In this document: positions 20,829 to 33,400 of the stretch, in pieces
Position numbering within the stretch: the first letter of the stretch is position 1
Layout of the letters: the number at the start of each line of letters is the position of its first letter
DNA from: Hyaloscypha bicolor E
Lineage: Eukaryota > Ascomycota > Leotiomycetes > Helotiales > Hyaloscyphaceae
Reading direction: 5' to 3'
Assembly: GCF_002865645.1 (NCBI RefSeq)
Contig: NW_020194684.1
Span: 89,670-153,669, forward strand
Length of the DNA stretch: 64,000 bases
Notes under the pieces: model-generated
Database searches by the model: none
Told to the model about the DNA's origin: nothing
The model's input: only the letters and a program-made list of their open reading frames with translations
Translations under genes and position numbers: made by a program

Positions 20829-23186
20829 CGCTCCAAACTTCCAAAGCTGCCGCGTTGGCTTGCCGTGGGGATTTAGCGACTTCTGCGAACGCCACGCCAC
20901 TATCGCCTTTGAACTTTCTTCTCTCCCTTCCCCGCCTTTTTACATCAAAATGTCTCGCGGCGGCGAAAATATCGAGAGGGGTTCAAGAGGTTAATTAATT
21001 GTCCTATCTCGTTCGTTGTGATTTTTTCTCTTCGCTCGTAGTCCTACCGAATCACGCGCCTCTCATGGTTCAGTGACCGACCTTTTCCAGGAGGTTTGTG
21101 TGACAAGGTGGCTTTTTGACGTACATTATCTATTCTCCAGTGCTTACGTGCTTGTTTGTGTGCTTGTGTGCTTGTGTGCTTGATATGCTTTCCTGGTGTT
21201 ACCTTTCTCGCGCCGTCTTTGGGAATCTCCACACATGTGAAGCTATGGATCTATTGGATCTATTGTGCTCTTTCCATCCCCGAGAGCTAGTCCGAAAATA
21301 CCTCCAACTACTGTTGCGTTTGCAGGCCCAGTTTCCATTTCCCCGATAAACAAACGCAGTCTCTTCGTTTTCCTTCTCCTTTTCCAGGGATGGACTTGTC
21401 TCATGAGAGGTTATTTATGCTACGAGTACATGTCGTGGAACGCATGGAGATAATGCCCGCTCTGTGTAGTGAACATGGGGCTACGCATGTGCTGTGGAAC
21501 GACTGTGGGAAGCTTAGCTGTCTTTTCAAGCGCACAGAGACGTGCAAAAAACACAATAGTTCTCATTCGAGGCCGACCAAAGCTTCACAAAGACTGATTA
21601 AATACTTGGGCCTCGGTTTAACTGCAAGTACAAGTGAAGTCAGGTCAGATTCATTCGCGTTTGACATGGTGCCTTGTCCGGTACCGTGCCACAATCGGAG
21701 GATTTCGCCCTCGCCCTGTATCACTTATTGTTCGGACCTGTCTCCAAAATGCAAAAAGAATGGGTTACATATTTCGGAACATGCTGTGGACCATACTATC
21801 GAGAGTGTCGTGGTACATGGTGACTGTATCATCACGTGACCATTCTCGAGGCCGAGTGCTTTTCGACGGTTTTGTTGCGCACCTACTCCAATCTCATGCT
21901 GCCATTGAAGGAGGCCCTCGGGATGGGTCTATTATATCACACTTATCTTTCTAGAGACCTCATCAGTGCACCTATTTATCTAAGTATCTTGCAATTTCGC
22001 CTCCGCAGAGAGCCTGCAAGAATGCTTGTCAAGGGACCGCCGCTGGAAGAAGTAGTTGGCAACTTCCAAGAGAGTAGAGTATACCGTGAGAGAAGCCCGG
22101 TTAGTGAGAGAAAAAGTGCGCTGTCTGGAGAGAAGAGTCTGCGGGGGAAGTCGGTAATCTGTGCCCCGACTGGAGGGCGAGGCGAGGGCTGAGGATTCTG
22201 GTGATGATGTAGGTTAAGCTTTAGTGCCCCGTGAAATAGTTGAATCACACGGGTTTCCGCCGATTCTAAGGTAAGTTCAGAGGCAGAAAGGTATAGCAAG
22301 GCATTATTCGTTGTTGACTTATTCACAGCTGTTGTGCTCCCACATTATCGACGCATTGCCGGACAACTTCAAACCATCCCGCGCAATATCCTCAGCTTTG
22401 GTCGTAAGTGGGATTCTGCTAGCCTTTTGCCCCGCACTACTCTACACTTACACTTACGACGAGAGCTGATAGGTACTCACTGCGAAAGCCTATTTTCATA
22501 GCGAGAGCCTGAACGCACCAGACGATTTACCGCGAAAGACTACACTTACCGCAGGAACCCGTACTCACAACGAGAGTCCAGAGAGTGGTAGTTTGCTACG
22601 ACGAAAACTCGATTTAACTGCAAGATATCATACTCATTCATGATCTTGCACTATTCAGCTCGTACTCACGAGCCTACACTCACGACAAGGCATGGGGCAG
22701 GTGGCAGTGTGCACTATCTACAGGACTGGTGGCCAAATATGTTGGAGTGTCTCTTTATTTCGCAACTAAAAACCTCCGTAATTCCGACTCGTTTCCTGGG
22801 AATTGTCAACGCACCACCAACGCGTGCTGTTCGAGTACACGGAGAAGGTTCAACTCAAACCGCCGCCCAGGAACGGCAGACCCTCTTCCGCGACCTGTCA
22901 CACCCCTCTCGACCCCGCTGCAGCCATTCCGGCTCAACGCAACAGTTGCGGAAGACTTGACCCGCAAGGAGCGATTTTCGTCTGTTTTCCCCGCATTCAT
23001 TAAGGTTAATACGAGCGCTTAGCCAATCACGCCCCCCGATTCGCTAATCAAAAAAGCTTAATTCAAAAAACGCTAATTTTAAAATAATATATAACTTCTT
23101 AATAAGGAGTAAAGGCTAAAATTTTAATTAAAATAAAATAGATTACTATTTAAGATAAGACTTAAATAAATCTTCTTCTAAATTAA

Positions 23187-23484
23187 TGTGAGGTATTTAT
23201 TAGTAAGTAATAAAACAATAGAATAAATCAGTGAGTTATGAAACCATAATATTAAATTTAGTATAGAACTAATCTCTATTTCTCCTATAAGGTCCAGGGA
23301 AGCCTCTTCTAAATAGGAGGCCCCGATAACATATATATAATTAGTAATTTATAAGCCTAATACTTATAATATAAATAGTAGTTAGCTATAATAGTAAAGG
23401 GCTATTAATTTCCCTAATAAATACCCGTAATATCCGAGGTTTATTATATGCCCTTTAGTTATATATAACCCTATATATATTATA
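23187..23484 (-). repeat. Outer Gypsy element, left LTR (298 bp)
   Basis: Aligns over its full length without visible gaps to 37436-37733. Differences are almost all transitions, with two A/T changes. In the element's own orientation this is the 3' LTR. Confidence 0.87.
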
Positions 23485-23646
23485 ACTATGCCTTTTTTCT
23501 AGGATCTTATTCCCAAGATCTATTAATCTATTCTAGTAAAATAATTAATTATATATTTAATTAAGATAAACTTCTAGTATCTTGAGAGATAATTTTGCTA
23601 ATATAATTTGAGTAATAGATATAAAAAGTATCTAATTAGATTAGGG

Positions 23647-23920
23647 TGTTACGATTCCCAGATACCCGGTATCTGAAATACCTCGCCAGATGCCAGATAC
23701 CTCCTAGGCGCACGTGACGCGGCCGCCTCGCTAGGGAAGTATACTTGGAATATACTAGAGATATTTAGAAGGCTAAGCCCCTTTGGGACTAGCGTACTAT
23801 GGGGTGTATATACTCCCTTGCAGTCTCCTGTATTCTAGTTTTCTCTTCCTTAGCTTTGAATCGTCTTTATAAGGGACCTTCTATCTTGCTTTCTAAGCCC
23901 TAAATACTATACCCGTAATA
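23647..23920 (+). repeat. Nested element, 5' LTR (274 bp)
   Basis: Aligns without gaps to 30131-30404. By hand I count about 36 differences, every one a transition. It starts TGTTACG and ends CGTAATA. Confidence 0.92.
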
Positions 23921-26900
23921 GTATTTAAAGCTTACTTCCTTTAATCCTATAAAGGATTTCAAATAAACTAATTCAGAACTATTAGTAATATAAGTACCGC
24001 CAAGATAACGGAGCCTCAGAAATACAAGTAATAAACTCCAGAATAATAAAAGCGAAAAGCTTTAGAATCTTTAGAGAAATCAGGTATTTATATTTTTATA
24101 AATATATACTAGTAGTATATTAGAAACCCTTTCCGAAAACCCGAAAATCGAAGAATCTCGAATAAAGGCTATTCTTTAACCAAGTCCTAGAGTAATAGGC
24201 ACCTATAGGCCAGTAACCTAATTACTATCCTCAAGCCCTACTCTATAACCTTATAGGCCTTATATATATGCCAGTAATAAGACTACTAGAAAGGATATAG
24301 TAAAGGAAAAGTATAATAGGTTAATTTCCCAGAATACTATATAACTAGGAATTATATTAACTTCTGCTAAGGCTTCTAGTAAAGCTCTTACTAGTTTAAG
24401 TTATCCTATTAGTAGCCCTTCTCAAACCGAATATCTCGTTAGTATTTCTGGAGAATTTATAGATAAATCTATAGAAATAGAATTCTTTGCTTTTATTATA
24501 AAGCTTCTAGAGACTAATAATTATATTACTACTAGAGAGTTATATAAATAGGCCAAGAAACCCAATATCTTACTCTCAGATATTAATATTATTATAAAGA
24601 ACTACTAGGAAAATATCTAAAGAACTATTTTATATAAGAATACCTATAGTTATAATAAAGCTATTCTCGAGAATACTAAGCTCTATAATACTAAGCTTAA
24701 GAATAATATTAAATATTATATAGCTATAGTAAATTAGCTTATAGTAGCTCTAACTACTTCTACTCTACTTGCTCTGGCTATTCTAAATCTTTCTTAAAAG
24801 AATTCTGAATTATCTTTTATTTATTCTCGTTTAGGATTCCTTATATCTTATATTTTCTTTAGGAATACTAGAATTACTAAGCTCCCAAATCTAATTCTCT
24901 TTACTAGAGATTATACTATCTTTAATAACTGGCTAGTTTAGATTAAGAATAAGCTATCAGGAAATACTAATTTATATTTCTTAAAGAATCTTAAGATTAT
25001 TTATATTTTTAATAGACTTATTAGTAATACTCTTACCTTAACTAATTCTTATATAAATAAAGATAATCCGAATTAGTATTTTAGCTCTTAGAATTCTACT
25101 TTTACTTAAAGAAGCTATATTCTAATTCTAATAAGATATAGAATACTTGCTATAACTTTAGTAAGCTTTAAATATATTCTAGTTAAGTATTTTAGAAGTT
25201 TTATATTCTCTTTTTATAATTATTTATAGAAAGTAGTATTAGTTTTTAAAATATTAAATATAAACTAAATAAGAAGCTCTTACTAAAGCTTCAGGAATTA
25301 GTATATATATATATTATAATAATTCTTCTATTAATATTACTCGCTTTACTTAGTACTATATTACTAATAATTAATAAATTAAGGCTATATACGAGAAAAT
25401 TAAGAAATATAAGAAAGCAGGAGCTATTTAAGCTAAGTTTACTTCTGGTACTATATTCCTATATATTTCTAAGAAATATACTTCTAAGAAAGAGTCTAAG
25501 AAGCCTATATTAATTATTTTTATTAAGTATATACTCTTTTATAAATATAAGTAATATTCTATAAAAACCAAGGATCTTTTAATTATTAAGTACTTTAATT
25601 ATAACGAGTTTAGCTACTATATTAGATACTATCCGGTTCTATATAATAAGGAAACCAAAATAGCTTTATCTAGAATTAAGCCGGGCTTAGTTTCTATTTT
25701 ACTAGAATATATTATTCTAGTAAAGTATTTAGAGAATTCAAGCTCTAATTTTAGTATAAAACCAGGAAATAAATATCTCTAAAGAAAGTCTTTACTTTAG
25801 GGACTTATAATATGAATTTAGTAAAAATTAACTTAATTTGTCTAATAGAAGGAAATACTCTTATAATGTCCTATATTATTAGTATAAATAGATTAGGAAT
25901 TAAGTCTTCTTTCTTTATTAATACTAGAGCTAATAGTTATACTTTTATTAATATAAAGCTTATTTACTTTATAAAGTAATTCTTAGAAATAGAATTATAA
26001 CTTCTTTTCTTATTCTATATTATATATAGTTTTAATAGAAAGCTAGCTAAGTTTATTAAGAAATATATAAAAGTCTTATTTCTAATTAATAAATAAAGTA
26101 TTAATATATCTATAATTATTCTAAATCTTAGAAATTATAATATTATTCTTAGTAGAAAATAAGTAATATATATTAATATTCTAGTTAATTATAGAAGATA
26201 TAGGCTTATATAGCTAAAAAAAAAAAATGAGCCTAAATCTATATAAATTAGTTATATTATTAGTATTTTATAATAATAGCTAGAGAAATAATCTAATAAG
26301 AAGTATTAAAAGAATACTAATTAATGAGATTTTATTATAAGCTATTTCTAGAAATCTTTTATTCTAAAGTAGTCTTTTTTCTTTTAGACTAATTAGAAAG
26401 AATTATATAAGACTATAGAAAATAAGCTTTTATAGCCTAATTAAGATATAATATCTAAGTAAAAGCTAAAGAAATAGAAAGAAGTCCTTAATAAAAAGTA
26501 AATATTAGATCTAGCTATTCTTATTTCTATAGTATTTAATTATATAGCTAAGAGAAAAGATAATATTATTAGTTAAATCTTTATTTATAAGATTAATAAG
26601 AAGCTTAAAGCTCGGAAAAAAGAAGCTATTTCTGGCCTAGAGAATTAATAACTAAAAGAAATAAAGCTTTAGTAATTATAGAGAATATTATTTTCGGAAT
26701 TTAAGAAATATATCTCTATTTTCTCTAAAAAGAAATCTAATATTCTTTCTTCTTATAGATTATATAATTATAAGATTTAGATTAAAGGCCCAAAAAAAAC
26801 CGAGAGTATTAAATATTAATTCTTCTAGTAATAGTTTATTTAAAAGCTTTTAGAAATCAAGTATTTCTTAGAAAATAATCTAGCTAAGGGCTTTATTAAA

Positions 26901-28001
26901 GCTAGTTAGGCTCTTTTTACTTTACTAGTTCTTTTTATAAAAAAAGCAAATAGAGGTTTATATTTCTATATTAATTTCTACTATCTAAATAATATTACCC
27001 GAAAGAATTAATATTTCTTTTTACTTATTAATAAGACTTTAAATTAATTATCTAAGGCTAAGATTTATATTAAATTAGATATTTACTAAGCTTTCTATTA
27101 TATAGCTATAAATTCGAACTCTTAGAGCTAATAATATTCTATATCTATTATAGAATATATAAATATAATATTTTCTAGAAAGGCCTTATAAATAGCCCGG
27201 CTATATATTAATATTATATAAATAATATATTTTTTAAATATATAGATAACTTTTATATAATATATCTTAATAATATTTTCATTTACTTAAAGAACTTAGT
27301 AAAATACGAATAATATATATAAAAGATACTAGATTATTTATATCTTACCGGCTTCTAAATAAATATTAAGAAATCGGAATTTAAAGTTATATATATAAAG
27401 TATTTGGGTTTTATTATTTTTATATCTAGTATTAAAATAGATTCTAATAAAGTTAAAGTAATATATAACTAGTAATTCCTAAAGATAATTAAGAGTATAT
27501 AGTTCTTTCTTGGCTTTTATAACTTTTATAAATGCTTTATTAAAGAATATAAACGAATTACTAGATCTCTTATCTTATTTATAAAAAAAAGAATTTTCTT
27601 TAAGTAATCCGAGTAATATTAAGAGGCTTTTACTTGTCTAAAGAAAGCTATAATTTCTATTCTAGTTCTATAATACTATAATCCAGATTAGCCTATAATA
27701 ATAGAAATAAATATATCTAAAAAAGTAAATACTAGCCTATTCTCTTAATAAGACCCAGAAATAGGCCTTTAGTATCCTATAGCTTATTTTTCTAAAATTA
27801 TACTTCTAGTAAAGTTTAATTATAATATATATAATAAGGAGATACTTGCTATAATATAAATACTAGAGAAATAGAGAACTAAACTAAAGGGCTTTTAGAA
27901 TGCTTCTTTTAAAGTCTATTCTAATTACTATATCTTAGAATACTTTATAATTACTAAGAAGCTTTCTTTTTAATAAGCTAAATAGGTTAAGCTCTTATCT
28001 T

Positions 28002-28073
28002 ATTATTATTTTAAGCTTATATCTTATTATTATTTTAAGCTTATATCTTATTATTATTTTAAGCCTATATATT
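28002..28073 (+). repeat. 24-bp tandem repeat, three copies, inside the nested pol remnant
   Basis: Three consecutive near-identical 24-bp units (CTTATATCTTATTATTATTT then TAAG) just downstream of the RNase H remnant. The period is a multiple of three, so the expansion is in frame with the decayed pol reading (YYYFKLIS repeated). Confidence 0.8.
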
Positions 28074-30130
28074 ATTCTAGAAAATTAAATAAGTAAATAA
28101 ATACTTTATTATAAAAATAAAATAAAATAGATACTTTGGGCCAGATTAAAAAGAAGCTATAAACTCAAGTACTTCTTCCTAAAAATAAGATTAATCCGGA
28201 GATTATTTATAACTTATAGCTTATAATAATATTTTATAAAATGAACTTACTTAATTCGGAATTCGGCCCTAAAAACCAAATATATATTAAAGACTTTCCG
28301 GAAGAAAATACCCTTATTAGAGATATAATTCCCCTGGAAAAAGATATTTTTTTAGAAGCTTTACTAGTAAACTTTACTATAGTAGCCCCTATAGAAGTAC
28401 TATTAGAAGCTCCCGCCTAGTATAGTAGTTTATAACTTATAAATAAGATCCTATAAAATAATTATATATTACCGGATCTAGAGAAGCTATATATAATAGT
28501 CTAAGCCAAAAGTAATATCTAAATACTATAAAACGGCTTCTTTTTATACTATAGAAAACTCTATATTATAGAGAATAAAATAATTCCCGAATTATTTTTA
28601 TGAATTATCCTAATTTATAAAGTATATAATAAATTCCTTTCTGAATATTCTAGATATATAAAGCTCTATTAGCTATTAAAGAAATAATATTACTAGCTAT
28701 TTATAGGCAAGAATATTAATTAATACTATAGTAATTATTATATTTATAAGAGATTATATATGTCTAGAAATAAGAAGCCTGGTTTATTTTATTTTTTTCT
28801 AGTTTCTAATTATTTCTAATAATATATTACTATGAATTTTAAAAGCTATCTAGAAAGCAAATCGGGCTATAATATAGTTACTATATTTATAAATTACTTA
28901 TTTAAGTACCTAATTATAATTCTAGTATAAGATATAATTATAGCCAAGTAGCTAGTACCTTTATTTTTATTTTATATAATATACTAAATAAGTATTTCAG
29001 AAATAATTATATTAGATTAGGAACTCTAATTTATATCCGATTTTTAGAGCAAATTCTATACGAGAATTAGTATAAAGCTCAAGCTCTCTATAGCTAATTA
29101 CTTCTAAATAGATAAATAAATAGAGATTATTAATTAGTACTTTAATTAGAGATTATATCCGTATATTAATTATTATTAGAATAATTAGAATAAATAGGTT
29201 ACTATAATTAATTATTAATAAGCCTCTCTTTAGTATAAAACTATTAGCTAGTTCCTATTTATAACTAAAAAGAGCTATAAGCCTTATATTTCTCTGGACT
29301 AGAACTTCTCTATTAAAGCTAATTTATTTAAGGAAAAGCTAAATAAAGATAAAGCTAAAGTATTAGTAAATTAATTATATGAATTATAGTAATTTGCCTA
29401 AGGCTATATAAAATAAGTATAGGAATAATATATAGTATAAGCTAATAAGTACTATTATCTAATTAATTTCAAAGTCGGAAATAAAGTATAAATTACTATA
29501 AAGTACTAGAAATCCAATTATTTGAGCCGGAAGCTAGAGAACTAAATAAAGGGCCTATTTGAGATTCTAGAATAGTATAACTATTCGTTTCTCCTAAAAC
29601 TACTAGAAACTATAAAGATATATCTAGTTTTCTATATAAAGAAGCTATAAAAAGACTCCCAGAATTCTTTACTAGGTTAAGTAAACCTGGAACCGCTCCT
29701 ATTAATACTAGAGAATAGTAAATAAGTATATAGTATTAAACGGGTTATTATAATTAAGCTAGTAAGAAATAGGCTAAAGTATAGAATTTAGTAAGTTAGT
29801 TAGGATAAAGATCTAGTATAGTATCTAGCTTTAGTATTAAGTAATAGTTCCCTGGTTTTATAAAGTTTCTATAATAATAATATTAATATACTAGGACCTT
29901 TATAAAACCTATAATACTAGCTAGACTATATAAAAAATAATACTTATCCAGAATTATATAGAAATAATAATAAATTCTTCTAGATTATATAGTAAAGGCG
30001 CCGGCCTTTTATATATAACTTCTATATTTAAAATACTGGTTTTATTTTAGGGAGGAGTATAGTATGAAATTAGATAAATTAATGGTTTTTATAAAGCTCG
30101 GGAATAAGCTTATTATAAAGAGAGAAGTAA

Positions 30131-30404
30131 TATTATAATTCCCAGATACCCGGTATCTGAGATGCCTTACTAGATATTAGATGCCTCCTAGGCGCATGTA
30201 ATATAGCCGCCTTACTAGGGAAGTATACTTGGAATATACTAGAGATATTTAGAAGGCTAAGCCCCTTTGGGACTAGTATACTATAGGGTATATATACTCT
30301 CTCGCAGTCTCCTGTATTCTAGTTTTCCCTTCCTTAGCTTTAAATTATCTTCATAAGGGACCTTCTATCTTGCTTTCCAAGCCCTGAATGCCGTACCCGT
30401 AATA
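30131..30404 (+). repeat. Nested element, 3' LTR (274 bp)
   Basis: Partner of 23647-23920. Here the first bases read TATTATA where the 5' LTR reads TGTTACG, a clear example of RIP-type transitions on both strands. Confidence 0.92.
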
Positions 30405-33400
30405 TAGGGCTAAATAAGCGAGAAGGAAGAGTAATTATATCCCAGATATAGGAGCTAGCTAATAATTGCAATTTTGTTTAGGAACTAAATATTCTAATTA
30501 GCTTAATCCAAAGTACTAAGGTACTATTTTATGAAATTAATACTATTTATTAGATCTTATATTAGAATAATCTAAATAGCTTTATAAAAAGAATTTAATA
30601 AAATATTTATATAAGAAATCTATATAAATATTTCTGAAGTTTTAGAAATTATTTATAGGCTTCTGAAAATATATTTTAATTAGTTATACTAATTTCGAAT
30701 TAGAACTAGTATAAAAATTAATAATTAATTCAGGTAATTCTTTATTTTCATAAAAGAAACCTCTTTATATTATTATATATATAATAACTTCTTTTATTAT
30801 TATTTTCTAGCCTCTTTTTCTATTCTTTTTTAAGTTTTCTTTAACTATTTTTAATTAATTCTATAATATTTTCTAACTTTACTATTTATTAATATAATTA
30901 TAAATATAAAAGTAATCTTATAATCTTCTTTCCTATTATTAGTAAATACTTGAAATATTTCAAGTATTTACTTATTAATTTCTTTATCTTATATACTATA
31001 ATATCTAGTAAGAAAACCTATAACTATTATAATAAGGGTTTTAAATTTTAAATTTTAGTAAGTTCTTTAGCTTTAATATTTATTAAGGCTAATATGATTT
31101 CAGATTTCTTATTATTTATTAGAAGCTTATTAGTTTTAGAAAAATACTATTATAATCTTTAAGAAATTTCTTAAATAAATATTCTAAATAGTATTATACT
31201 AATATAAATAATACTATTAATTAGGTTTTTAAAAACGAGAAGAAGTCTAATAAGTTTCGGAATTCTTCTTTCTATTTTAATAAAGCTAATAAGAATATTA
31301 TTTAAGTTAGTATTCGAAAAGTAAGTTTTTCTAATATATTTAAATATTTACTAATTCTTTAAAGAAATATTCTAAAGTTTATTTTTAAGATATTAATTTT
31401 ATTATTAAGATTTTTATTAAGATTTTTATTAAGATTTCTAAATAAATTACTAGTAATATTTCAAGTATTAATAATATAATATTTATAGCTATTTAGGATC
31501 TGATTTTAGAAATTCGAGTCTTTTATAAGATATATATAATAATTATAAGTTCCTTATTTATTTCTCTTAATATCCTTAATCCTAATATTACTATAATATA
31601 ACTATATTTTATTAAAAAAAATAAGCGAATTCTAGAAAGTATTACCTAATTCTTTATTAAATCTTAAATAGAACTAGTATTTAGTATTTTTGCTTTAGGA
31701 ATTAAGAATTAGAGTTTATTTATTTGAGATACCTATAACTAATTTACTTATAATAAACCTTTTTTAATCCTAAATCTTTTTCTAATAATTTAAATATAAT
31801 TCTTATAAGCCTTAATAAAACTCTAGAAAGCCTTTATAAATAAAATACTCTAGAAAAAAAAAATTCTATTATTATTCCAGGCCTTTTCTTAGCTATTTTA
31901 GTCTTTTTTTTCTTTTAAATAATTTTTTTCTTACTAGTTTAGAATTCTTTTTAATCTTAAAAGATTATTAAAAAGTAATTTCGGATTTTAAGCTATAGTT
32001 TTAATTATATAATTTTAGAAGTTTCTTAAAATTTTCAAGATTAAAAAAAGTAAATAATTAGATATTATAATCTTTAGGCTAGGCTTTTTATTTAATTAAA
32101 TACTATTACTTTTTATTTCTATTATTTTATTAGTAATTAATAATAGCTTTTATTTTTTATTTTTATTTTTTATTATTATTTACTAATTATAGAAGTTCTC
32201 TAAAGAAATATAAATATAGTTTCTAATTCTTTTTTATTATATATTTTTTAAAAAGAAAAATATAGAAAATTAGATATAAATAATTATATATATTTAATAG
32301 TTCTAACTTATATATTAAATTATTAATATATTTGAGGATCTTAAATAAACCTATAAATTTTAATTTGAGTTTTCTTATTTTAAATTTAATATTTCTTATT
32401 AATAATATTATTTAGGCTTTTTTAAAATAATATTTAGCTAATTAGTATTTATTATAATAGGTTTCCCGGTTATTTTATATATAATATTATAAAGTCTTAA
32501 GCTTTTTTTATTTTATTTTAAGAATTTCTAACCTTTTATATATAGCTAGTATTTTTTTTATAATTCTATTTTTAAGATTTTATAAAAATTAAAAATAGTA
32601 TTTATAATATATATAAAAAGATATATTTTATAAAACCTAATATTTTAAGTTATTATATATAAATTCTATAAAAGATAATTTCTTAAACTAGTTATTCTTT
32701 TTAAATATTATAATAATATTTCAGATAATATTTTAGGGCTTGGTTTTACTTTTTTATTTAATTATTTAATTAAAAATAATAAGCTATATTTAAATACTAT
32801 TTATATATTAAATAAAAATAAAAAATAAACTTGAACTAGTTAATAAATACCGTTTTTTAATTAGAAATAATTCTATTAAAAGAGCTAAAAATTAAGAAAA
32901 TATATTCTTATATAATTTTAATAAATTCTAGAAAATTAATTATTTTATAATATATAATATATTTTATTATTTTAGAATACTAGTTAATAATTATAAGAAT
33001 TATATTAAAATTAGAATCTTTTATCGAGTTTTTATATAATAATAGATTTATAATAAAATCTATAAAAATCTTATTTTAGGATCTCTCAAGCTATAATAAA
33101 CTATTAAATAAATTATATAGTAAATTTTTTTGGCCTTAATTCTCTAGTAAATATTATATTCTTAATAATATTTATAAATATCTTTTTCTATATTTTTCTA
33201 ATACTAGAATTTTCTAAAAAACTTAAAAGTTTTCTCTATTCTATAATATCTAGCTATTAGATTATTATAATAAAGCTTTATAACTTCTTAATATAAAGCA
33301 GAATTATTAGATATAATAATTCTTAAATAATATCTAAATAAGCCCGAATTATTTCTTTAGATTTCTTTTTTCTTAATATCTTTTTTATTAAATCTTTATT

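Larger units (their letters stand above)
19597..23040. other. Long gene-poor spacer with simple repeats
   Basis: No gene could be supported over 3.4 kb. Several overlapping frames of 60-250 codons exist around 19.9-21.0 kb, but they lie on G- or C-rich simple sequence and share no domain. The stretch 20240-20300 is G-rich; 20755-20828 is C-rich with repeated CCCACTCC words. Around 22440-22690 there is a loose repetition of words such as ACTCAC and GCGAAAGCC/ACGAGAGTCC. Composition falls sharply into AT-rich DNA at ~23040. Confidence 0.5.
23642..30409 (+). mobile_element. Nested RIP-degraded Gypsy chromovirus-type retrotransposon
   Basis: The element spans 23647-30404 (6758 bp) and is flanked by the exact 5-bp repeat TAGGG (23642-23646 and 30405-30409). 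Both LTRs are 274 bp. The left one begins TGTTACG; both end CGTAATA (from CGTAACA), so the ends were short inverted repeats. A purine-rich tract (AAAGAGAGAAG) lies just before the 3' LTR. Decayed coding order on the plus strand is: gag CCHC knuckle (~25588-25640), aspartic protease (FFINTRANS-like, ~25905-25945), reverse transcriptase (~26955-27035, plus FLGFYNFY at ~27501-27545), RNase H (~27600-28060), integrase (~28700-29300) and a chromodomain-like end (~29720-29935). This order places it in Ty3/Gypsy chromoviruses. Stops occur throughout, so it cannot be active. Confidence 0.92.

Noticed and set aside
20127..20994. Overlapping open frames of 229-249 codons on the plus strand and 126-204 codons on the minus strand
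   Set aside because: They come from G/C-rich simple repeats, overlap each other in several frames and carry no domain.
20950..21100. Possible first exon: ATG at 20950 after a C/T-rich leader (MSRGGENIERGSRG) with a later frame PTESRASHGSVTDLF
   Set aside because: No donor/acceptor choice that I tried joins the two pieces in frame, and nothing downstream to 23 kb looks coding.
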